Source: Brachionus plicatilis (Eukaryota > Rotifera > Eurotatoria > Ploima > Brachionidae). From it: a DNA stretch of 60,927 nt. The DNA lies in the NCBI GenBank assembly GCA_010279815.1, contig QEOQ01000207.1, positions 26,009-86,935 of the forward strand, in the 5' to 3' direction. Every line of letters starts with the position of its first letter. Within the stretch, counting starts at the first letter, position 1. The notes under the pieces were generated by a model that was given only the letters and a program-made list of their open reading frames with translations, made no database searches and had not been told where the DNA came from. Made by a program: the position numbers and the translations under genes. Of this stretch, positions 45,698 through 56,681 are shown piece after piece.

Positions 45698-46042
45698 GGC
45701 ATAATGTAATTTATTGTACACTTTTATATTTTTACATTTTTACATTTTTGAGAGAAAAAATAAAAATCTCAATATAAAAAAACTTATTAAGAAAATTTAT
45801 TATAAAAAACTTATTATAAAAAATTTTCATTAAGAAAAGTGATAATAAATTCGCAATTAATTATAAGGGATTTTCAAAAAATTATCTTTGGTTTTTACAT
45901 TTAAATTTTTCTAAAACTCCTTTTTAAGTAATTGCGAATTTATTATTACTTTTCTTTAATGAAAATTTTTTCAGATTTTTTGATTTTGAGATTTTTTTTT
46001 CTTCTCAAAAAAGTAAAAATGTACAATAAATTACATTTTGCC
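45698..46042. mobile_element. palindromic MITE with 8-bp target duplication
   Basis: 345-bp near-palindrome: left end GGCATAATGTAATTTATTG.., right end its inverse (GGCAAAATGTAATTTATTG..). The arms pair over about 150 bp, including AATAAATTCGCAATTA. A perfect ATTTAAAA duplication flanks it (45690-45697, 46043-46050). Eight base pairs fits hAT- or Merlin-type elements. Confidence 0.8.
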
Positions 46043-46802
46043 ATTTAAAAAAATAATTTCTTCAAATTTCAATTTCAGTTTTTATTCAATAAAAATTAAT
46101 TAGAATATGTTTTTGGAACGATTTTTTTAAAATCTAATATTTTTAATTAAACGAATACATTTTCTTATCAATTGATCAATTATTATTATATTAAAAGTTT
46201 TAATTTAAAATCGCAAGGGTTTCATAATATGTTTAATTATCGATTTAAATATTTCAAGTGAATTTTCAAATTAATAAAATTAAAGATCTTAATTTAAAAT
46301 TTTATATTTAAAAACATTAAATAAAATTCAAAAATTCAAGAATTTTAAAAACTAAAATTTATTATTTAGGCATCTAAATAAAAAAAATTTCTTATCTGCT
46401 GTTCTTTGTGAAGCATAACTAGAGTCTATTTGTTATAAAATTTTTGATAATATCTTATCGTCGAGTGTCTAACAAGTGATCCGTATTAAAAAAAACTTAA
46501 AACTAGAAAAAAAGCCAAAAATCTAGATTAATTGCATTAAGTTAAAATAATAGTGATCTCAAAATTTCTAGAGAATTCGTGTAAATTATTTCAAAAATTA
46601 TTTTTTTGTAGTATTTGTTATTTAATTAAAAAAATTTAGGTCTGATGAGTTAATTCGAAGATCAATCCAAAATCCACTAGATCATATCATTAAATATGAT
46701 ACTTAATTTATTGTTCAAAAGGTGGCTTTAATTAAACAGAAGAATTTAATTTTTAATAAAATTTTAGACCTCAAAATTTTCTTTAATTTAAATAGGCTAT
46801 CG

Positions 46803-47603
46803 GTTTTTTAATACCTCAAATTTATTAAAATTTACCTCAAATTTATTAAAATTTACCTCAAATTTAATAAAAGACTATTTTTTTATTAAAAAAGTAGCAA
46901 AATATAAAAAAAGTATTCAAATAAAAAAAAATTACATCAATTTAAAAAAAAAGAAAGCAATTTCATTATAAAACCGCAAAAAGTTAATACTCACCTCTAA
47001 AAATAAAAAAAATTAACAATTATCACAATAAAAATATCTTTTTTTTTCATAATTAAGCCACATTTTTCAAAAGGATTACAAGTGTAATCATCAAATTGCA
47101 GTATGTGCAAGGCTAAAAAAATGTGCATTTGACATTGTTGCTATGGATTTACCAATTCAACCGAATCGTAAACATGGTGCCCCAGAAAAAAATAAACCAG
47201 CTCTAATAATACAACCATCAGATTTAGTTGGCGGTGGTGGAGATCCAAAAGGCTTCTCTTATGATGATGATGATTTAACCGAAGTTGTGCCTAATAATCA
47301 AAAAAAACAAAAAACATTCAATCAAGAATCTACTCAAAATAATGAATCTAAAACATGTGAAAAATGTGGCTTAATTATGAAAAAAAAAGATATTTTTATT
47401 GTGATAATTGTTAATTTTTTTTATTTTTAGAGGTGAGTATTAACTTTTTGCGGTTTTATAATGAAATTGCTTTCTTTTTTTTTAAATTGATGTAATTTTT
47501 TTTTATTTGAATACTTTTTTTATATTTTGCTACTTTTTTAATAAAAAAATAGTCTTTTATTAAATTTGAGGTAAATTTTAATAAATTTGAGGTACTAAAA
47601 AAC
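46803..47603 (+). mobile_element. deleted Mutator-like element (MULE) with long terminal inverted repeats
   Basis: Terminal inverted repeats 46803-47069 (267 bp) and 47358-47603 (246 bp) are nearly identical; the difference is one extra 21-bp repeat unit (CTCAAATTTATTAAAATTTAC) on the left. Between them lies the C-terminal tail of a MULE-type transposase. Long TIRs plus that tail support Mutator affiliation. No convincing target duplication was seen. Confidence 0.75.
47053..47430 (+). pseudogene. C-terminal fragment of MULE transposase (SWIM zinc-finger end)
   Basis: Open frame without its 5' part. CNHQIAVCARLKKC recalls the last CxH of a SWIM zinc finger and the following helix. DLPIQPNRKHGAPEKNKPAL recalls the K..GRP..k..AL segment that follows it in MULE transposases. 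The end has CEKCG; in the next frame, after an A9 run (47380-47388), YFYCDNC and a stop follow, so a one-base slip probably broke a terminal CxxC..CxxC zinc ribbon. The end of the coding sequence lies within the right TIR. Confidence 0.65.
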
Positions 47604-50600
47604 TTTATTTCATTTAAATAAGAATAAAATTTTGATTTTCTGAATGTTCCATAAATAGAAGTAAAAATTTTAAAATAAAGATTTATCAATTTGCTGAATT
47701 CAAATTTTTTCTCTTAATTGTTAACTTTTTTGATCAAAGCATTTTAAAAATGGTCTAACTCAGGTTTAATGTTTTATCTGTTCATTTTGGTTTCAGAACA
47801 GGTCTGTAATAATTTCATCATAGCTAGACTTTTGAATTAAACTTTGTGAATTTGTATCAAATTAAGATTAAACCAAAATTGAAAATTTCAGTGTTTTCAT
47901 TCTAAATTTGATCTGATATGTCCTACTGTATATACTTTTTATTTAAAGGCCAAAATAAAAAGGAAGTTGAATAGGACTTGGATTTAACTTTTGAAATGAA
48001 AAAAATGATTAAAATGAAATTACTTTAAAGTTTTTGCATTATGTTTTTATAAGCTATATTTTTTTCATACACGATGTTTTAAAGGACTGATGAAATCAAA
48101 GTTGTTAGTCGTTTAAATTGTCTTATAATGTTAAAAAAGATTTACAATTTAAGTAAAAATTATTTATTCAAATTTTACTATTGTAAAAATTGCAATTATA
48201 AAAAACAAAACATAATATTTTTAACAGCGCTTATAAAATAGAGTATTTTCGTTTTTTTCATTCATTGAGAAAAAAACATTTAAAATTAAATTTTTATCAT
48301 AATTTTTCTTAATTATTCTAACAAAAATAAATACACAATCTTTATTTTGTCCATTTAGTATGAAGTCATCCATTTTTTAAAATTTTAATCTAATTTCGAT
48401 TAAATTTAAAAAAACTGAAACAGGTGCATACAAAAGTAATCAAGTTGAAAATCGAAGAAATATATTTGAGCATACCATCATATCACTATCTAAATATTTT
48501 TTCAAATTTTAGGTTAAGTTTTTCTAAAAAATGAAATAACAAAGTCCCCAACTATTTTTTGAGCAAATAAAAACCTTTAACTATTAGAGATATTTTAAAA
48601 ATCTAGAGAAATAATGTGGCAAACAAATTTAAATTGGCTCTATTTCGAACTAAAATAATTTAATAGAAAATTAGCTTGACCTTTTGTTTTAAAGTTAAAC
48701 GGAAGTTCTAAGGATTAGATTAATGCTGTGCTTTTAAGTTATCTGAAGAATTCATTTTGAGTTCTTTATCAGACAAGCTATAAATCTGAATAATTTTCAC
48801 AAAAAATGTTGTTGAAATTAAGATTTTAAACAGGGTAAGATTAATAAATTTTTGAAGTTTTTTTTGGTTAGATGTTCTAGAAAATAAAACTATAGTAAAG
48901 AGATACACTAAAAACCTTGGTATAAATTTAGAGCTATGTGTTGATAATTTTTGTTAAGTAAACCAAATTTAAAGCTATTTTTTCGGAAGCAGGAAATTAT
49001 ATTTAAATTTTTTTGTTCGTTTATAAATTTACAAGGAAAAACTAAAAGAATAATCTTGGGCGCAATAGTTTTAATTTGATATGATGTTTTCAATTAGTCT
49101 CAAACAAATACTAAATAAATCAAATAAATTCTCATAGTTAGAGCATTAAATTATTCATATTCAGTTTTTGAATTTTAGATATTACTTAATGAATTTTGTC
49201 CCTGGTGAACGCTTTTGTCATTATTTATTAAAGTATTGCATTGAATATGGACTCAATTAGTCGAATTTCCGCATTTAAAAATTATAATTATTTTAGACCA
49301 AACAGAATTTAAATGAGGGTTTAATAGCCGAATAAATTATCTTATTAACAAAAAAGCTAAGAGTTTTTGTTTATGTTCCTGAAAATAATTCAAATACAAT
49401 CAGAGATATAATTACACCAAATACAATTCAAATTTGATCCAAACAGCCTCACATTCCGGCACCACTATTAAAATTTTTTTTATTTTTAAAAATTATGCTT
49501 TCAAAAAATGAATCAGACTTGTTTTATTAGTAAAAAATAAATTATTGCTTAGTCTAAAAGATTTATGATATGGCCACCTTGTAAAAAGAATTAGAGTGTA
49601 TAAATTTACTTAATTTTCTAAAGCTTTTTAAATATATTTGCCTAATTAGATGAATGAAATAAGCTATGAAATTTGGGTGTAGAGAAATTACGAGGATTAG
49701 TTCAGTGTACTCTTGTTTTTTTTTTAATTTAAGTTGTCTAGAATAATCATTTTTTTATCTTTTACTTATTCGATAAATAAAAAACAAAAAATTCCGTATA
49801 CGTCATGAACAACAATTTTTCTAAATATTAATCAAAGATGAATCAATATTTATTGAGAATTTTTTCTTTAGAGAATTTTTCATTTGAGAAAAACTGAATT
49901 AGCTTTAAATATTTAATTATTACACAATTTGTCATAAGAGGCTTTGTTATTTTTCTTTATTCAAGATTTATCATTAAATTAAACAAAATAATATATTATT
50001 TAGATTCTTTTGATTGAGTATTCATAGATCGTTCAAAGTGAAATTTTATTTTCAATTTAAAAATGGTCACAATGTCGTTTAATTTTTACCAAATTTAAAT
50101 TTTTTAAATACTAATTTTAGTTTTTATTTGGTTGATTTTTTGAAGGGAAGATACAATTATTTTTAAAATGTGCTTTAGTGATTTGGTTTCCTGAAAATCA
50201 AACATTTCCTGCAAATATTTGTCAGTAGCTAGAGAGAAAAAATGTTTCATTATTAATGTATATGAAAAATTTAGATTAATAAATTTTAAAGCAAAATAAA
50301 AAAAGAAATGAATTTTGCTCTCAAAATGAGAGAAAATTAACAACAAAATTAAAGCAAGAAAATACCAATCTACTCACAACTAGAAACTAAAATCTTTCTA
50401 TACATCAAAAGTAACTACGAGCAGATTGCAAAGCGGGCGAAACTACCGCATTCGTTATATAATAAAATAAATATTACAAAATAAAATTTATTAATTAAAT
50501 AAATAGTATAAATAATAATTAGTGTTAACAATAATGAGCATTCACAATCGAAATTAATTTCGGAATATTATTCTCTCCATCTAAAATAGCAAACAAGAAA

Positions 50601-50915
50601 GCAAAAATATTATATTTATACACTCGTACATATGCATAAAAATATGTTCTAAATTCAATGCAAAATTTTTAATTTAAATAACTTTATTCATCATCCTTAG
50701 AGATATAATAACATAATTTCTATGCTACTGAGATTCTAAATTAAACATTGGTGCTAAAATTTTCGATTTAAAGACCTTGATCTCGGCATGAAGCTGAAAT
50801 TTTGGAATTATCTTCTATTTTTTTTAAGATAGATATTAAAAATAGATTAGTTTTGAAAATTAGTTTATAGTTTGCCGGGTTATTCTTATTTTTTGTTATT
50901 TGGACATTTAAACGA
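47604..50915. other. AT-rich spacer upstream of the ankyrin gene
   Basis: No supported gene. A short GC-richer patch at about 50400-50460 (GAGCAGATTGCAAAGCGGGC), some 450 bp upstream of the ankyrin-gene start, may be part of its promoter. Confidence 0.4.
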
Positions 50916-53273
50916 ATGGGAAACGTAGAGGGAAGCGAATTGTCAAATTCATTTATGCCGAGTTCAAACGGCCCAACACTGAGCAGAAATGACAGATTTT
51001 ATCAGCTTTGTGGTCTTGGTAAAGTGCATTTGATTGAAAAAATGCTAGAGGCTGACAAAAGCCTAAAAACAATAAACATTAATTGGCAAAATTTTAAAGT
51101 AATTATATTATTTTGAATATTTAAAAATTTATTTAAGTCTTAAAATAAAATAGACTAAATCTACTCCGTTATTGATCGCTTGTGCCAATGGACATGATAA
51201 GGTAGTCGAAATACTGCTTAATCACGGAGCCGATGTGAAAATTAGAGACGAGGTAAGTCTTGGCAGCTAATTTTTTAAATTATTCATTTATCATTTATTT
51301 AACCAGCAGACTAAATCAACACATTTTAAATTGGTACAAATTTACTCAGATAAATTTTTTAACCAAGCTAATTAGGTGTTTAAAAAATATAATTTATATT
51401 TAGTTTAATCTAGTCAAGCATTTCTTTATAAAATATATTCAACTAATCAACAAGTCTAAAAAAAAGGCATTTTTTAAAACAAAAAGTTTAATATGACCTT
51501 CATAAGCAATTATTGAAATTATCAAAATTTTGTTTTTTCATTAATTTTTTTAAATTTTTTAAATTATTTTATTTCAATTTTCATTAATCAACAGTTCTTA
51601 TCTTTTAAAACTTTTATTTTTAAGATCAATTATAAATGATTTTAAGTTTTAAAAAAGACCAAATCAGCATGCTGATGCTTCTATCTTCTGACTATCACTT
51701 CATTTAGGCAACTTATAAAATTTTTTTGAAGGTTATATTCTGTTTTTTTGTTGTAAATTTTCAATTTATTTTATTCAAAATTTAAGGCTCAAATGAAAAA
51801 ACCTTAAAGTCTATCATAAAAATTATTTTCTATATTGAAGTGAAAAATAAATAAAAAAAAATTTTAACGAATATTGATTATCATTTATTTTTTAATCTTT
51901 ATCTTTTCACTTTCACTATTCTTTTTTAATTTTAAGCAACGCCAGTAGGAAAAATTTATAAAGCTTCAATATGGTAGCTGTCTGATCTAACTTATAAGTT
52001 ATTCATGATTGCGTTAATTGTTTCAGAAAGAAAGTAATTAAAAATAACTGTTCAGCTCTTAATTCTTGAAAATTTTTTGTAATGACTTATTAAGCTGCAT
52101 ATCTCAGATGTTGTCTGCTGGGTGATCACTTGCCAATTTTTTCCTATCGTAGTCTTTTAAGCTTTTATTTTGGATTTTCTGCTGAGTTTTAAAAGAATAT
52201 GAATTTACATTAGATCAAAGGTTTGTGAAGAATAAAGTTAATTTTTGATTATTTTTCTGAATTAAAAATTAAAAAAATTGCATAATTTGGTAAAAAATTT
52301 AAAAAGTTCCATTTTAAATATTTTGAGTGGAAAAATAATTATTCATATTTTCTTTAACAAAAATTTATTAGAGAGAATGTACAGTTTTACATCATGCTGC
52401 TATTTCAGGCCACGCAAATGTTGTTGGTCAACTAATAAAAGCAGGTTGTGACATAAACGCTTTAGATAAAAACAAATGGACCCCGTTGATGAATGCTTGT
52501 TATTGGGCAAACTTAGAGGTAGTTTTCACACTTTTAAAATCAGGTGCCGACACAAACATGAGAAATATTGTAATTTTATTAAAATTTCCAAACTAAATAA
52601 AAATTTAATAAAATTCATTAGGATGGCCGCACAGCTATGCACGAATGCTGCCGAAGTCCATCGAATAAGGAAAAAGATTTATCAATAATTGCCAAGAGCC
52701 TAATAGAAGCTGGATGCGATGTTAATTTGACCAGTTCTTCTCATGTATTTTTTAAAATAACTTAAATCCTTGCCGGATTTTAGTTCATATTTTTGCGCGC
52801 AAGGGTTCAAGATTTTTATTATTAGAATTTATTTTAAATATTAAAACAGCAAGATTTCAATGCATTGATGTATGCTGCTTATCATAACCATGTTGGAGTA
52901 GCTAATGTATTGTTAGAGTCTAACTGCGATATAAATACTACTGACTTGGTAAATATAAATTAACCTAATGAAAAGTATAATTAAATTTAAAATTAATTGA
53001 AACAGCGTGGATGGTCTGCTTTACACTGGTCTGTCGACAGGGATAACATTGATTTCGTGAAACTTTTAATTGAAAAAGGATGCAAAATAAACCTCAAAGG
53101 AAACGTACTATATTTAATATATTTATTTTTTTATTTTATTGCTCATTTTTATTTTAAAGAGGCAAGAATCTGCATTAGATAGAGCAAAGAGTGAATCGGT
53201 ACGAAGTATGCTAAAACAAAATTCAGAAATAGCCATAAATGAAAATAATTTAGCTAATGGCAATAGGATATAG
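50916..53273 (+). CDS. ankyrin-repeat protein, 7 exons
   Basis: Small protein built almost wholly of ankyrin repeats, a protein-interaction scaffold; the partner is unknown. Exons 50916-51098, 51154-51252, 52372-52569, 52622-52744, 52850-52948, 53006-53104 and 53160-53273 give 304 aa plus TAG. Every intron is phase 0 and three exons are exactly 33 codons, one repeat each. Repeat cores: TPLLIACANGHDKVVEILLNHGAD, TVLHHAAISGHANVVGQLIKAGCD, WTPLMNACYWANLEVVFTLLKSGAD, TAMHECCRSPSNKEKD.., NALMYAAYHNHVGVANVLLESNCD, SALHWSVDRDNIDFVKLLIEKGC. The N-terminus MGNVEGS has Gly2 but not the ideal myristoylation context. The 1.1 kb second intron holds no recognisable RNA or element. Confidence 0.88.
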
Positions 53274-54090
53274 ACTTTTCGTATAAGTAAATATTTTATT
53301 TTGTTCTTTGAAGGGTTTGGAAATTTTGAAATTAAAATAAAAGTTTAATTTTGAAAAATCAATTCTAATTTCTAAATTCTATTTTATTAACATTTTATTC
53401 TGAAATAGCTTTATCTCAATAAGAAAAAAAAAATTAAATATATAATTTGTAGAATTCCTTAAAAGAATATAATAATTATTAAGGATTAATATTAAAGGGA
53501 ATGTTTATTTCTGAAAATTTATCGTTCAAAATATTTTAAACTTAATTAATAAAAAAATAATTATTTAACAGGCATTGTCATTTAAGAATTTAAAATTTCT
53601 TTGTTAATTCCGTAAAACCTTGCAGACTCCCCCATGGTGTAAAATGGTTGAGTAAATGAGTATTAAAAAAATTAAATTTTTTTTTTTTTTTAATTATTAA
53701 AATAGCTCGAGACAATACCAAAATAATTTATTTTATTTAGTGAACTTAACTTTAAAAATCGGTTATTTTAGATTGGGATCTAAGTATTGTGATTTCTAAT
53801 ATTATACAAAAAATAAAAAGAAAAATGGAATTTAAAATAGATATAAAATATTTTTGCATTGATTATAAAGCATTTTTGACATGAATTTAAATGTGAAAAA
53901 TATTTTACATTGTATAAGCTTACATTTTCAATGAGATGAGATGATAATCCTATGAGACTATATGATAAATTAAAATAAAGAACACTGACACAATAGTTGA
54001 AATTATAAGGTAAGTTTTTAATTTTTTTTTAAGCCATAAGGTTGAAGTGAAAATGAAATTTAAAAAAGTTGAGGTCGATTCCTAGGTACT
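53274..54090. other. AT-rich spacer
   Basis: No gene or element recognised downstream of the ankyrin gene. Confidence 0.4.
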
Positions 54091-54094
54091 TTAA

Positions 54095-54865
54095 CCTTCA
54101 AAGGACCGTGGTGTCAATTTGACACTTTTTGAGTATAAAACTTTAAACATTTTTATTTTGAAAAAAGTTTATGGTAATTTTATTTCACCGACCTCATTTG
54201 GTATCAAAAACAAAAATAAAAAATTGAAATTTTGAATTAAAAAGATTAAATTTTTATGAAAAAAAAATAAACCTTTAAGGACCGACGTTGTCAATTTGAC
54301 ACTTTTTGAATTGTTTGCATAATTTTATGACATTCTGCCAAAATTGATTATAAACTGTTTAAATAAAAACAAAAAAATTTGAAATGTCTAAAAGAGAAGC
54401 TGGTCTAAAGGCCCTTGAAGCCTTGAGAAACACCGATGACACTCAATCTATAGCCTCAGATGATTATAATGCGGATTTTTTGGACGATCATAACTTTTTG
54501 GATGAATTTGATGAAGTTGATGCTGATTTTGATGAGGATTCTAAAGAAAGAAATAAAAAATTCTTTTTAAGAAAAAGTGGTTGATACAAGCCAGCACATC
54601 ACTAAGACATAGACAATACCAACATAGACAATACCAAGATATCAGCGTTTATGATGAATTTTGATATGTTTATGCTAAATTTGATCGTACAATGTACAAA
54701 TTCGACTAGAATGTAGAACTTTAATAGACTTAAAATTTATTTAGGATAAAATATTTATTTTTTTTATCAAATTTAGTCCTTTTAACTTTAAAAAATCTAA
54801 AATTTGTCGAATATTTTGCATGTTTACATAAAAAGTGTCAATTTGACACCGACGGTCCTTAGAGG
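54095..54865 (+). mobile_element. piggyBac-like element, deleted
   Basis: The left end follows TTAA (54091) with CCTTCAAAGGACCG..GTGTCAATTTGACAC; the right end is the inverse CCTCTAAGGACCGTCGG..GTGTCAAATTGACAC. A second left-end-like copy (CCTTTAAGGACCGACG) lies at 54271. TTAA plus CC.T..AGGACCG termini suggest piggyBac. The right flank reads TATAA, so the second TTAA is not intact. Confidence 0.65.
54384..54584 (+). pseudogene. N-terminal fragment of a piggyBac-like transposase
   Basis: 66-aa frame starting MSKREAGLKALEAL, with an acidic stretch (DDTQSIASDD.., EVDADFDEDS), located between piggyBac-like ends. Acidic N-termini are usual in piggyBac transposases, but no catalytic domain follows. 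Confidence 0.5.
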
Positions 54866-54879
54866 TATAAAAAATATCA

Positions 54880-56681
54880 GGCTTTTGAGTGTTAAGCTTA
54901 ATGTTATTTATTATTCTCCATAATTTTTTATGATATTAAAAATAGATATATCAAAAGGTATAATATCTGCTAAAAACTTAAGGTAATACCATGGGTTCCT
55001 AGTTCTTATAAATTCTTTAAATATTTTCTAATAAAAAAATTTTTTTAAATATAAAACAAATCTTTGTTTTAGTATCTTAAATAAATAATTCTACACATGA
55101 TGATTTTTTTTTTCAACCTAAGAATTATTTTAAAAAATCAAGAATTAAAAATAAAAAAATATAAAAGTAAAACAATATATCAATTTATGAAAATCAAAAG
55201 GGGTATTAAAATTTCAGAATAATTCTATTTTTATCTAGCTAGTCTCTAGTGTAAAATAAGTTTTAGTATGAGAATCATGAGATCATAATTTGAAAATATT
55301 CTATGATAGCTCTTACACCGAACATTACATTATTCAAATTATTTATTTTGAAACAAAAATTTTAATTCCATTTTTAAAGCCAAATTGAAAATAAAGATGG
55401 ATAGGTGGAGAGGATTTTATATTTTTCACTCATAATAAAACAAATGATTTCTAATCTCGTAATATTTTTTATTACAAAAAAAACCTTTTTCTGTTAGTAT
55501 TACATGCAATTATGCACGAAAAACCTTATATGTTACATGTAACTCTAAACAAGCGTTTATGGTAGTTTTTAAAATATTATTTACCAATAAATAATTCGTA
55601 GATTAAACAAAAAAATTGACCTTTACAGGCAGAATTAAATTTTTAATTTTATTTCAAATTAAATAAAAAATTTATTCTATTTACAATTTTTTTTTATATT
55701 TTATAACTCATCAATTAAATATTTTTTTGTAGATTCTATCTAATAAAATGTAATTTTCTTGAAAATTTCTTTCTGCTTCGAGTATCCTATTTGAAAATGT
55801 CTGGCTACGGCTTGGTCAAGACAGATACATCTAATAATCACAGCAATTAAGATTCCATGACCTTTTCTATTCAAATAAAAATTCAAATAAAATAAAAATA
55901 TTGAATTTTATTTTATTATGCTTTTATAAAAAAATTCTTTGAAATTTGCTTTGTTTTTTTGTCATTCTTTTAAGAATTATTTTAAGCCATTTAAATAAGT
56001 CATTAGTTTTAATCGGTTAATTATAAAAATTTTATATTAAATACTCGTTTTATCAAAGATATTAGACGTTGAATTTAAATAAATTTTTTATGCGTAAGTA
56101 AATGCTGTCAAATTAAGATAAGAGAAATATATTGATAAAATACTTAAAATTTCAACTGTAAACTTAAAAAAACATTATTTGACACTCAAAATTTGAAATA
56201 TTAAACTCTTAATTAAATCAATTCATTTTTTTATCTCTACATCTGTTTTCTAATTTTTACTAAATGATAATATAGCCTGAAACTAATAGATCTAATTAAA
56301 TATAATGACCGAGATACTTAAACACGTATTCCGTTTTGACCAAAATTTGTTTTGAATTTAATTTACTTAAAAATGTTTTATTTTCAACAAAAAATGCAAA
56401 TAAAAAAATATAAATTTTTTTAGTAATCTTTGTCTGTTTTCCAAACACTTTTATAGGCTTGTATGTATTTTTTAGATTTCATTTCCCATAATTTTTTCAG
56501 CATTCCAAATGAAAACAGGGCTTTTATTGAAAAATATCAAAAATTTAAAAATTGATTTTATTTTAGATTAAAATAAATAATAATGCAAAATTACAAAATA
56601 ATATATATTTATATAAAATTAATACTTCGAAAAAGATACATAAAAAAATTAAAAAAAAAAACAAACGGCTCAAATCATTGA
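54880..56681. other. AT-rich spacer
   Basis: Nothing supported; downstream flank of the receptor gene. Confidence 0.4.
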
